Below are positions 32,940-44,040 of a stretch of 64,000 bases of DNA, in pieces. Origin of the DNA: Owenia fusiformis (lineage: Eukaryota > Annelida > Polychaeta > Sabellida > Oweniidae); assembly GCA_903813345.2 (NCBI GenBank), contig CAIIXF020000004.1, positions 23,933,985 through 23,997,984 of the forward strand, read 5' to 3'. The notes under the pieces were generated by a model that was not told where the DNA came from, made no database searches, and saw nothing but the letters and a program-made list of their open reading frames with translations. The first letter of the stretch is position 1, and each line of letters starts with the position of its first letter. Both the position numbers and the translations under genes were made by a program.

Positions 32940-33905
32940 CTACATGATGATTTTGACATTACCATTCTGTAGGTCTGTAGCCAGGTCATAAACATATAGT
33001 GCATCATCTCCTTCATATTTCACAGTGTACCATCTGCTAAATCCTGGTACAGCTGCAATTACTGTTCTGGAGTATTTCAGATCTTTAAGCGTATGGATGA
33101 TTTTCTTCTCAACTAAAAGTTGTTTTCAATGTTTGCTTTCCCAATCGTTATCCTCCCTTTGTAGAGTCTGTGCTTAACTGAGTAAAATCATTAATTTCTT
33201 TTTAGTTCTGTTGATGAAAAGTCTATAAATTTACCCTAGGAAGATTTGAATTGAAAGGCTATAGTTTTTTGCGTCATTTTTTGTTTGTTTAAGAACACTT
33301 TTTCTTGTGTTGAGTTGTGTTATTAACACTTTGATTTTTTCTTTATCAGATACATATATATCACTGAAGCCTTCCTCCACCTTGGCTTCATCTTGCCAAA
33401 GCCCCAAGTCACATATATTTTGTGTTAATTTTTCCTCTCTTTGAATTCTTGCATTTTCTAGTTCTAGTTATTCATCTTAGTGAACTATTCTTGTTCATTT
33501 TCAGTGAGTTCATTCCAATTATCAATAGCCTGCGGTAAAATCTGACCCTGGTATTCCTCCAATAGTCTGGTAAATGCCTTTTCAGTTGCTGCTCGGTGAC
33601 TCATGGTATTACCTATATTAGCTAGTAACTGATATCCTGGATTTTGTGTGCATCCATTCATTTCCTTAGTTTCATAAATATTATTAATATCTTCTACAAT
33701 TTCTTTAAACATGCTCAAAACAGATTGGGAACTTTTATCACTCATTTCACAAAGCCCCAAAACATATGTATTATCATCTTTGTCACTGATGCCATACACT
33801 TTAAATGCTCTCCCGTGCTTTGAAGTTTCATCTGAGTTAAGAGTTGTATCTGACTTTGCAGCTATGTCAGAAGGCAAGCTGATGCTGACACAGTGTTTAC
33901 CTGTA
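32940..33905 (-). pseudogene. Transposon-type protein remnant with C-terminal WY.V.Y domain
   Basis: Three coding blocks lie in order on the minus strand. Block 1 (33905-33488) follows an AG (TATACAG|GT) and reads LNSDETSKHGRAFKVYGI, YVLGLCEMSDKSSQSVL, TMSHRAATEKAFTRLLEEY and IDNWNELTENEQE, then a stop. Block 2 (about 33471-33237) reads RIQREEKLTQNICDLGLWQ and SDKEKIKVLITQLNTRKSVL. Block 3 (about 33117-32947) reads VPGFSRWYTVKYEGDDALYV then YDLATDLQNGNVKI, a small barrel-like domain resembling the C-terminal module of a group of uncharacterised invertebrate proteins. SDETSK could be an RNase H-like first aspartate; that is inference. Stops and frame changes show decay. Confidence 0.5.
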
Positions 33906-35152
33906 TATTAGAGTTTTGTAATATGTTACTTTGAAAAAAAATCTATAATCAATTTTCTATGTGTGACTCGTTGTTTAATAAAGGTCATTGTTACTAAATT
34001 TCATAGAAAATAGAATGTTCTTCAATGGGAACACTCACATTACATGTGATTAAGTGAAAACTTGCTTAGAGCTTACAGGACAAACTAAAAGTTTAAATCC
34101 AGCGTAAGCTTCAGAACATTTCCCGTAATTATAAATTTCAATACAATATGTTACTTCATACATATGTCTCTTTGGGACAGAATTATATTTGAACGGCTTA
34201 GCTTCTACTACTTATACGTTTTTTGATGAAATGCGATTTATAATAATATATAGTTGATAAGAATAATTTCTAAATTGGCTCATAGCAATTGATTGTCGTA
34301 GAACTTGGCATAACAGGAAAATGAAAACGACACTGGTTTTGCGGCTCAGTTAAGGCAATGAGTATTGTTATGAGTAAGGTGAATCTTGCCAACTAATGAA
34401 AGTAAGCATAAAAAATGAATGGATACAATTCAACCAACCAAGGTAAAATTGTTAAAATACATGACTGGTGATGTGCTGATGTGATTTGTGATGTGATTGG
34501 TGATGTGCCTATATTTGACAAGTTTGTATACCCTGCTTGTTGTGTAAATGAGGAATATGAGTTAGTAGCTCAGAATAACTCTCACGGGAGACAAAAAAGT
34601 GAGTCCTTGGTAACAGAATACCTCAACCAGGGATTTTCTGTAACCAAATAGTTGAGAAAGATCTTGGATTTCCATAAATCTTCCCTATTGGGAAATTGAA
34701 CCCTTGGCCTGGTGAATTGAAATTAAGTAAAATAGACCTCCTCCTTCACCATGGCCCCAGCCCGCTGTCCCGATGTTCATGTATCTTGCCATCTTAAATT
34801 TTTGTAGTTTATGAAAAGATAACTTAAGAACAAGAAGTGAAATTGTTGTTATATAACCAGTAAGGACAAATTTTCTTAGCATGGTAATAGTGAAATTTTG
34901 TAAAACACCCATATTCTATGGTGCATGAGCATCAATTGAACCTGAATATAGACATGGTCTTCCTAAATATTATGTTTGTAAACATTCAAAAGGGAAAATA
35001 TAAAAATTATTCATATTGGTCCCCCCATTAGGTGCTCTTGGGACATGTATTGGTGTGTAATGACCCGCTGTAGGCAGGTGTAAGGGGTTGGATTGATTGA
35101 AGTGTATGGAGAAAGTTAATTATCAGGAAATGATTTTGGAAAGTAATAAGGG
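33906..35152. other. No gene seen
   Basis: AT-rich sequence. A gtgatgtg(a/c) cluster lies at 34468-34508. The minus-strand frame at 34685-34912 has no recognisable features. Confidence 0.4.
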
Positions 35153-35688
35153 CACTGGTGATCCACTCGATTACGCTGGTTACCAAAACGAACCGTTTTG
35201 GTAACAAAATGTCTGAATGTCGAAGGCACGATTTTTCTTTTTTTCTTATTTCACGCGTTGTAGACAGAATCCCCACGACGTTTTTTCTCACAACGTGCAT
35301 CAGTATCATATGTTTTAGAAAATGTACATGTTTGCGAAAAAATATCTCAGAGGACAACAGAATCGTCGATTTACTTCCTCACTTAAGTTACATAAACGGT
35401 TTTTCGAAAAACAGTTAAGATCTGCACTTTTAACCCAAACCGTTTATGTAACTTAAGTGAGGAAGTAAATCGACGATTCTGTTGTCTTCTGAACTATTTG
35501 TTCGCAAATATGTACACTTTCTTAAACATATGATACTGATACACGTTTGTGTTAAAAAATGTCGTGGGAATTCTGCCTACAACGTTGTAAATAAAGAAAC
35601 GAGAAAATCATACCTTCCGGATGTTCCGACATTTTGTTACCAAAACGAACCGTTTTGGTAACCAGCGTAATCGAGTGGATCACCAGTG
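35153..35688. mobile_element. Foldback MITE, second copy of the CACTGGTGATCC family
   Basis: The ends CACTGGTGATCC and GGATCACCAGTG are flanked by AAGGG on both sides (35148-35152 and 35689-35693). Both subterminal hairpins are intact: GTTACCAAAACG with CGTTTTGGTAAC around an AAC loop at about 35177 and again at 35636. The central arms fold (gaatcgtcgatttacttcct at 35362 against aggaagtaaatcgacgattc at 35460). At 536 bp it is the more complete copy. The frames on both strands are products of the inverted repeat. Confidence 0.9.
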
Positions 35689-35693
35689 AAGGG

Positions 35694-36929
35694 GAGTTTG
35701 ATCCCTGGGGTTCACTGTAAAGAAAATTCAGCATGGGTCATAGGCTGAACCCTCCGATATCAATATGTTCCAATACCAATCTGTCAATAGAATAAAATAA
35801 CATAATGAACTTCAAAATCTCAATGAAAAGTCACTTGATATCAGAAATTATAACCTGAAAGGAAGTGTTAGTGTACACATGCCCAGTGGGATACTTTTCC
35901 AGCATACATTAGGGGTCAAGGCCATCACTATAGAAACAAGTCATTTGTAGCTGGGGGGTTTAATTGGTCCAAACTATGTAAGACCCATTGTGCCTAGGGC
36001 CTATGTATTGTTTAACTGCTGACACCAGCCTAGAAGACTAAGAGAATATTTTATACGAATCTGTAAAATTGTTGAAAATTTGTATTGTCCACTTGTTCAA
36101 ACATTTTGTTTGGACATGCGTGACTATTGCATTCATTCCAAAAGAGCAATGTAACAGCGAAACGACAGCATCATATTACCATCTATCCTTGAGAAACACT
36201 CTTCTCTTTAACCTAATTAATTCATAATCCTCATGAACTTTTCATGCCTCTGGATTGTCACACTTCCTGCAGTCATGGGGAGTAATCCAATTTTCCTTGA
36301 GTCTGCTATGTCTCCTACCATGGCTCCAAATTGTATCTCAATTTCAGAGATAAAATTCTCCAATTTTTTAGAAATTCGACTGTCAAAATTTAGTGTCCTT
36401 AGACAAGAAATACTATTTATTGAACTGGCCATAGTCTATATATACACCAAACTGTTGATGATAATCTAATTTACACAGATTACAGTGATCTCCCAAGCAT
36501 TAAAGCAACTTGAGATTTGAACAGTAGAGTAATGCCCATATTTTTTTGGCTGTTAGCTGTGTTTATGGACTGTTTTTGACCAGCCACCATCAAAAATGAC
36601 TGTCACTACATGAACAACTTCATCAAATTCATCTAGAGTGTAACATATACAGAAACTCATACAAAAATACTAAAGAACCACTGTAGGAAACAAATTCAAC
36701 ATAAGAACATTATCACAAATGAACTCTGAAAATAGTCCATGATCCTTCATTGAACTCTTGAGATGTTCCCTAAGTATTGGAGTTTTCTCACTGTAATTTT
36801 ACACACAATAGTGAGTTTTACACCTTGATTTACATGTTAATTACTCCCTCAGCCTTTTAATAAGAATCTGTTACATGTACCTTTTATAAAAGTCCACTTA
36901 CTTTCTCCTCATTGATACAAAAATGATTT
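35694..36929. other. No gene supported; one unexplained minus frame
   Basis: The minus frame 36432-36217 starts at an ATG and reads MASSINSISCLRTLNFDSRI and later MVGDIADSRKIGLLP. It has protein-like composition but no known relative and no flanking splice signals that I can support. The gtgatctcccaagcatt word at 36485 resembles the end of the 31257 element. Confidence 0.3.
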
Positions 36930-37365
36930 GTTGTAGGGAACAGTCACAATGTGAATCCCTTTGTTTAAATAAATCACAAGGTCACAGGCAGCATGTTTTG
37001 CACATCCAAGTGCCCCTTGTATCTGATAGTAATAGGCACTTATCTCCTTCAGGCTTCACACATTATTGTTTACAACACACCCTCTCTCTACAGCTGCCTG
37101 TTTTGGAGTCATATTCCTACACTTGTAGGGACATTTGATTTCAATGAGTTTCTTGCCATGAAACTTACATGATACGATACCATCAGTTGACCCTCCAGGC
37201 AACGTTTTTGTCAATGATTAGGTCCTGGCTCAGTCACCTTTACATTAATGTGTGTATGTCTATGTACCCTAGTGTACAGCTTTTTCACCCTTGATTCATT
37301 TTTCTCCCATGCGATAGCTGATGGTGGCTCATCAGAGTTTATTGCATTCCCATCCATTTGAGACT
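36930..37365 (-). pseudogene. YqaJ-type exonuclease remnant
   Basis: The minus strand reads PPSAIAWEKNESRVKKLYTR near 37340, breaks near 37215, and then in another frame GGSTDGIVSCKFHGKKLIEI, KCPYKCRNMTPKQAA, an in-frame TGA, and KEISAYYYQIQGALGCAK with DLVIYLNKGIHIVTVPY. DG, E.K (EIK) and YYYQ.QG are the conserved metal- and DNA-binding positions of the YqaJ family, lambda-exonuclease-like nucleases of the PD-(D/E)XK fold. Such genes are common in transposons and as domesticated copies in invertebrates. The stop and frameshift show that it is dead. It could have belonged to the same element as the 33 kb remnant, but nothing proves it. Confidence 0.75.
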
Positions 37366-39039
37366 TAGTTCTGGATATCCTTATATCTCAATTAAGTGTG
37401 TTGAAATGCGTACAGACACGTTTGAAGTTTCGATGATGTTAACCCCTTGCGTGCCTCCCTCCAGTAAGGGTTTAGACTTTGTCCTCTTGTCTCCTGTTCT
37501 ACTCTGGCTATTTTTTCTTGCGACAATTTAACATGTAGCCAGGAAGCACCTGGGAGGTCTACCTGGCTATTCAAATGGTCTACATATTGTAACGACCCGC
37601 AGGTGTAAGGGGTTGGACTTATTAAAGTGTGCTGGAAAAAGTTGATCGTCTTGAAATGAATTTTGAAGGTAATTAAGAGAGTTTGACTCAAATATGATCG
37701 AATAAAATAACAAAATAAATATATCAGATTATATAAATCAAAGTCTTAATCGATACTTAAACTATTTAATACAACAATGTGTTTACAAACTTACAATTAC
37801 ACAATACCAGTCATTTAATACACATGTACTCAGCTCCCTACAATACCTTCTGATGCAACATGGGAATATCAGAACATATAAACAATATAACAATGAATCA
37901 ATGCAATTAAAAACAATCAATTAATAACTCACCCAAACTCCTGTGCTTTAACGTGCTCTACATATATCCTAAATGTACTCTCTATATATCCTAAACTATC
38001 CTATCCTATGAGTCCGCTGATAAGCAAGAGAGAAGTGGAAACGCGAAAACCAGCGGGCGCAAGACTTACTTTTCTGAGGGTGGGGAAACTCATACTCCCT
38101 GGCTACTAAAAGAGGAGCATGGAAACTCCCAAAACCAACTGGCTGTCACAATATAATTTACAACCTAAAAGACTGAGGGTGGTGTCCATAGCAATTGAGC
38201 ATTACAAATTAAACATACATGATTGGGTGTACAATGAAAATATAAGTGTGCCATTGACTAAAAGCCATCGGTCTCTGTAAGAATCAAGATTGAGATTTGA
38301 TATAGATAGCTGATTGGTTGACAATACAATACTCTGATACTTGATCAAAATAAATAGGATATGGAATTTGCTACCAAGTCTGTCACACCATATATACGCA
38401 ATACACAGTATTCACATTGATTAAATGAAACATTTGGGTACTAAATTGTTAAATTGATATTGCACTGGTTATAAGCATAATAAAGCCCTCTTATTGACTA
38501 AAACAACAGCGTCATTTTATTCTTACTGTCCTTGAAAAGCCAATTCTTTTTTCACCTGTAGTCTTCCAATCTCTACAATAAGTGGAAAATTAAGTAATCA
38601 ACTACTCCAAATGTGGGTCATATTATCCATTTTCTGGCCCTTGTAGTATCTCTAAGCATTTGAAATGAATGGAATATCAATTTGCTCACTTTTTTTTGGG
38701 CCTCACCATATATGGAGGATCTTGCATTAAATATACTTATAGACGACCTCCATTGTCAAATACTTGCCACCATTTACCATAACGATCATACTTAGAACCC
38801 CAATTTGATATCCCGCCGCGTGTCAGCTTATGTGACATCTGAACAAATCTTGGTTGACAGGAGATATTGCTCTTCATGCAAGGCTAATTTTAAGTTACAT
38901 GAAAGTTTAAATGTCCCTCTGTGCAGTTTTCATGCCAATTGCATTAGTATAAGCAGCATGAAAAGTCAAACCTCTCTTTGTTATGAATTGCCACACTTTG
39001 TAAGCCAAAAACAAAGTAGTCCTAAAGTGCCTCTTGTAA
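37366..39039. other. No gene firmly supported
   Basis: Positions 37590-37640 and 35045-35115 share cgacccgcaggtgtaaggggttggac-type sequence, so this is a dispersed repeat end. A plus-strand segment at 38863-39032, between a TTGACAG and a TTGTAAG, reads RYCSSCKANFKLHESLNVPL then CSFHANC. This cysteine/histidine-rich stretch could be a zinc-binding exon, but I cannot assign it. Confidence 0.3.
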
Positions 39040-39365
39040 GAATTCACCAAAGGAGCAGGGAAACTATCGCAACAGACTTTTGATAATTTTGACAGTTGAT
39101 AATTTTTTTGTGAGTAGTTTCTGGCTGTAAAAAGTAAATGCTTGGGAAAGGCGAATCAATAATCTTCAAGAAAAGTTCAAAGAATAGTTTCCAGATCAAT
39201 TGGATTATCTTATAATCCATGTTTAATCCACCCATCAACAAGCTTTTTCAAAATACATTCGTCATTTTCACCATCGTCCCTCATTTTTTTTACAATTTTT
39301 CATGCAAAGTTACATTGTACTTGAACACATGTTTCATCAAGTAAAATATGTAAGGAACTCCATGA
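39040..39365. repeat. Inverted duplication, arm 1
   Basis: Matches 41855-42170 in reverse: aaactatcgcaacaga, ccacccatcaacaagctttt, attttcaccatcgtccctca, gcaaagttacattgtacttg and aacacatgtttcatcaagt all recur mirrored. The overall arm length is about 320 bp. Confidence 0.8.
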
Positions 39366-41854
39366 AGTTTGTTTTTGAGTTTTTTTTGAAAAAATGAACC
39401 TCTTAAAATGCATGTTTACAAAAATAATTTAGGAGTGATGTAAAAGATGGCAATGTTTTTCAATAATAACATGCATAGGTGGGTGAATTACTCATGTGTG
39501 TTGTGTTTTAATCCTGCATTCACTGACTGAGTTAGCCTATTGAAAAATCATAGAGATTAATAATACAAACAGTAATACTATGAATACTTCTACTTCAACC
39601 TCAAATAGCGCTTTCAGGGTCCTGTGTTGAAATACTAGATCACCTTATGTGCATGAATTTTCAAGAGAAACCATCAGTGCAAGCAATTAAATGAAGCATC
39701 ATCCGAACATCACTTGAAAAGTACTAAAGTGGTGAAAAATTGCAGGATGTTGACAGAAAATGTGCCTAGGGGAGAGGGTCGTCTCTCAACCCCCCTCCTC
39801 CCCCTCCCTGGTCATGGGACTAATACATGTGATATGGCAAAGTCCAATTCATAGATTAAGTTTCCCTTGCAGTCTTGTTGGCATTTTTATTAGAGTTCAT
39901 GTTTTGTTTATGTTAATGGGTGAGTGGAAGACCCTTGTGTGGGAATCAAATATAAAATGTTTTCTAAAATATATATTTGAAATACTTTGTGTATGTACAG
40001 TCACAAACTCTAGGCAACATTAACTAGTAATGGGGCAACACCCCAACTCAACTGAGTGAATGTGTAAACCATATAAGGAACAAAAAACATTACATAAAAC
40101 AAACTCAGCATGCAAACATGTAAAACTGGCATGGCAAAACAATAGATTGTGAAACTGAATAATAAAAGCACATACGACTAGAAAACAAGGGATTGAGGAC
40201 CTGTTAAAATGACATGAATGGGGATTGGTCAATATGAATAGTAAAAATATGAAAAATGTGAAAATTTTACATTTAGTATTGATCATGAACATTAGAGAGG
40301 TTAAGTACACAGGCTCGTAGGCAGGTAGAGGGGGAGAGATAAAGGGAGCTGCTGCTCCCCCAAGAGATTCTTTCAAAATGATGCAGTTTCTCACCAATCT
40401 GAGCACTTCGCATGATTTTTTAGCCAAAACTGTCAAAAAGTTCATCCCTAGGCAAAAGCTTTGCCCTTGGTAAAACTGCTCCTATCCCTTGGTAAAAGCT
40501 GGCTACAGACTGTGTAAAACACGTGTGAGAACTTGAACATGAACGAGTACTGTTATGACCCCCAGTAATGTTGTCCATCTCTCAACTGGTTTAACTGGGG
40601 ACCATTACATCAATTGGCATTATATCAATCAGGCAAAAAGAGGCCAGTGATGTGAAAAAAGTCAATAGCACGGTGTTATAGCTAATATTGCCTACAAGCG
40701 AGAAAGAGGACATGCTGCCTTTCCCATCCGCCATTTTTTGTTATCGTTACCGCAAAATTTTGCAAATCGCCTTGACGTAACCATCATGCTATAACACCGT
40801 GAATAGGGGACCATAAGTTTACACATTCCATGTGTACGTTCATCAAAATAGTGCGATCTTAACCTCCCTAATAACTGAAATTGTTGACTCAACCAATAGA
40901 ATCATTCTATGTTTGTTTATATTTGTTCACATTAATATGGAAGAAAATCTGACATTTTGCTAAAAAGATGTTATTGTAAATCTTAGAAATAATGATAAAG
41001 GTAGTATACACCACACACTCAATGGTATTGATTGTGGTTTTCAGAGACTCTCAATAGGGACTTTAAGCTTGCAATGTTTTTCACAACCTAAATGTGAATG
41101 GAAAATATTTAGCGATGCATTTGTATGGGCGATTGGTCATAGGTTGGCGTTTCGATTTTATATGCAAGCTTAATCTCCCTAATGTTAACATTAAGGTAAG
41201 AGTGTATGTTACTCATAACATTTTCTTAGGATAACATTTCTTGAATTGATGAATATGCAAAAAATTATTCTTAGCATATCATCCTTCATTTCATTATTTG
41301 AATAATCAATCTGGAGATAAACTAAAATAAGGAAGTGTGTTATAACACATCATCATATAGAAACATGTTCAATGTTTTTTCAGAAGCTGGATCAAAATAT
41401 TTGTCTTACTAAAATTATTGGCAAAAGTATGATGTACTAAATTCTTGTACTGTATTTATGATTTTAATAGCACTGTACCTCGTGAATCATTACTGATAAA
41501 CAAGATACAGAAAACCTGTTCAAAGTAAATGCTATAATAAGGCATCATAGAAATTATCATAAAGAGAGGTATTTAGAATTTCTTAGCAACTTACACACAC
41601 ACACAGGTTTAACTGCACTCAAACATTAAACAGTCAACTTGACAGGTATTCAGAATTTTTGGGGAAATGCTGCGGTTATGCTCCATTGATTAAACAGGGG
41701 ATCAAACAGCAGGGGATCAAACAAGTCCAACCATTCATTTATGAAAACATTTTGAACTAACTTTATGGCACACTAATGACATCTTATATGAGTGTGCTGT
41801 ACTAAAAGCATAGCCCCATTGGATCCCCTTATATTGGATTATCATAATCCTAAT
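39366..41854. other. Spacer between inverted arms; no gene
   Basis: Only AT-rich sequence and the 40669-40801 MITE were found. The 141 aa minus frame at 40020-40445 and the 87 aa plus frame at 39760 have no recognisable domain. Confidence 0.4.
40669..40801. mobile_element. 133 bp MITE, CAC...GTG ends, AATAG duplication
   Basis: The ends CACGGTGTTATAGC and GCTATAACACCGTG are perfect 14 bp inverses, flanked by AATAG on both sides (40664-40668 and 40802-40806). The interior includes an atccgccattttttg block. Too short to encode anything. Confidence 0.85.
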
Positions 41855-42170
41855 CCACGAGGAGTTCCTTATATATTTTAAGTGATGAAACATGTGTTCA
41901 AGTACAATGTAACTTTGCATGAAAATTGTTAAAAAAAATGAGGGACGATGGTGAAAATGACGATTGTATTTTGAAAAAAAAGCTTGTTGATGGGTGGATT
42001 AAACATGGCTTATGAGATAATCAAATTGATCTTGAAACCATTCTTTGAATTTTTCTTAAAGATTATACATTGGCCTTTCATATGCATTCATTTTTGTACA
42101 GCCAGAAACTACTAGAAAAAAATTATTTACTGTCAAAAATCTGTTGCGATACTTTCCCTCGCTCTTTGTA
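41855..42170. repeat. Inverted duplication, arm 2
   Basis: Mirror of 39040-39365. Its right edge overlaps the last residues of the gag-like remnant on the minus strand, so the duplicated piece includes a scrap of that element. Confidence 0.8.
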
Positions 42171-42562
42171 AGTCTTGGATAAATTTTCCAACACAACTGC
42201 AAATTCACTCACTGATTCATTCTTCAGCTCGTCCTGTAAACGAAACTTTAATCTTCCCGCTATTATCAGAGGGGTTGGTTTATAGTAACATTTAGAACGG
42301 TGCTTAGAGAATCCAACTGCTTAACATCAGGATTGACTGGATGACATAAAACCGCAAAAGGCTTGGGGCCCATTGATGTCACTAGAGATACTTTTATATT
42401 TACACTGCTCAGAAATTTGGTACAGCTCATTTTGAATATAGATATAATACTCTCTGCAAAAAGCAATGGCATATTTGGTAAAAGCCTCTGATAAAATGTA
42501 TCTATATCTACATGTTTTTCATTTAATAATACATCTTTGCAATAATTCCAACAAACAAACAA
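42125..42562 (-). pseudogene. Gypsy-like gag (capsid) remnant
   Basis: The minus strand carries a capsid-type stretch of a Ty3/gypsy LTR retrotransposon. A segment around 42380-42290 contains MGPKPFAVL and a leucine-rich spacer. After a one-base frame break near 42268 there is an AGRLKFR motif and an ESVSEFAVVLENLSK motif, matching the conserved region where these capsids have an aromatic/arginine helix followed by E(S/T)V.E(F/Y). Gag would package element RNA. Protease, RT, integrase and LTRs were not found nearby. The break and missing ends mark it as dead. Confidence 0.55.
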
Positions 42563-43472
42563 ATTAGCATATTGCCCCAGTTGGATATGTGATAAAATTA
42601 TTGTTCACTTTTGAAATAATAATCAAGGCTTGCAAACAAAAATAGACTGAGAAATTAAACATCACATATTGTTTTTTTTCCTGTCCTCAATATGTTTCAA
42701 AGGCTGTATGTTTGTTTTTCCATTCAACTCAATTTATTTCATAATTCTTATTTTATTTTAAAAGACTGTAAGTCTATTTGACAATCAATTGATAAATGAC
42801 CTATGATATAACTATTATATATACATATACATGTACACATTTTTTATCAGAATGGAAAATCTAATGACCGACATGTAAAAAATCCTAGTTGTGGATTCCA
42901 AACTTAGAAGCAGATTTCCAGACAATTTCAAATCAATCTATGAAATTAAAAATTGTCTTGAAACACAATAGACTAACTTTGCAGAAGTGATTTAGATTAG
43001 AAAATCCCCTTAGTAGCCTTAATTTCAGGTTGAATAATAATTTCAAGAATAAGAATGTAATAAGTACAAGTATGATGACCTTGTAATACTGCTGTAGAAG
43101 CTGTCCATTTCTCCATTTCTCCATAGGTTAGGAGAACAGTCCCTCCATTACAAGTTAAATGTGCAATAAGTCCTTGCTTCGTCCAGTGGCTTTGGACAAC
43201 TCTTTTTTTATATCCTTAACATCAGAGGCCATGCATCCTTCGACACTCAGCGCAAATGCATTGGATTTACCTGAAAGAATAATATATGATGTATGACTGT
43301 CACTACTTTCACTGTAATACACTAATATGAATGAACAGGGTGTCAAATAAACATGTTCTCCCCCGTAACACATCTACATAATGTTGCATGAGCATATTAG
43401 TATGATGTCATTACCAGGGCCTAAGATAATCCTTATTCTGTTTAAGACATAAATGTACAATTTTGTACTTAC

Positions 43473-43655
43473 CTTGAAATGGCGCTGTAGAAACTGTCCA
43501 TTTCTCCAAAGGTTAGAAGAACAGCCCCTCCATTACAAGTTAAATGTGCAATAAGTCCTTGCTTCGTCCAGTGGCTTTGGACAACTCTTTTTTTATATCC
43601 TTAACATCAGAGGCCATGCATCCTTCGACACTCAGCGCAAATGCATTGGATTTAC
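43473..43655 (-). other. Exon-like cassette in array (copy 1 of 3 complete)
   Basis: The minus strand has TTCTTTCAG before 43655 and AAG|GTAAGT after 43473, enclosing 183 bp, a multiple of three. One frame starts KSNAFALSVEGCMASDVKDI and stops at LLHI; the other two frames also hold stops. With eight instead of seven A residues in the homopolymer the reading would run to the donor (CNGGTVLLTYGEMDSFYSAI). The protein is not recognised. It may be a repeated, now non-coding exon. Confidence 0.55.
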
Positions 43656-43857
43656 CTGAAAGAATAATATATGATGTATGACTGTCACTACTTTCACTGT
43701 AATACACTAATATGAATGAACAGGGTGTCAAATAAACATGTTCTCCCCCGTAACACATCTACATAATGTTGCATGAGCATATTAGTATGATGTCATTACC
43801 AGGGCCTAAGATAATCCTTATTCTGTTTAAGACATAAATGTACAATTTTGTACTTAC

Positions 43858-44040
43858 CTTGAAATGGCGCTGTAGAAACTGTCCATTTCTCCATAGGTTA
43901 GGAGAACAGTCCCTCCATTACAAGTTAAATGAGCAATAAGTCCTTGCTTCGTCCAGTGGCTTTGGACAACTCTTTTTTTATATCCTTAACATCAGAGGCC
44001 ATGCATCCTTCGACACTCAGCGCAAATGCATTGGATTTAC
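43858..44040 (-). other. Exon-like cassette in array (copy 2)
   Basis: Same 183 bp cassette, acceptor and donor as at 43473-43655. The upstream frame continues further, but its start lies in intron-like sequence. Confidence 0.55.

Noticed and set aside
40020-40445. 141-residue minus frame at 40.2 kb as a gene
   Set aside because: Low-complexity hydrophobic translation with no recognisable motif and no splice or promoter support.
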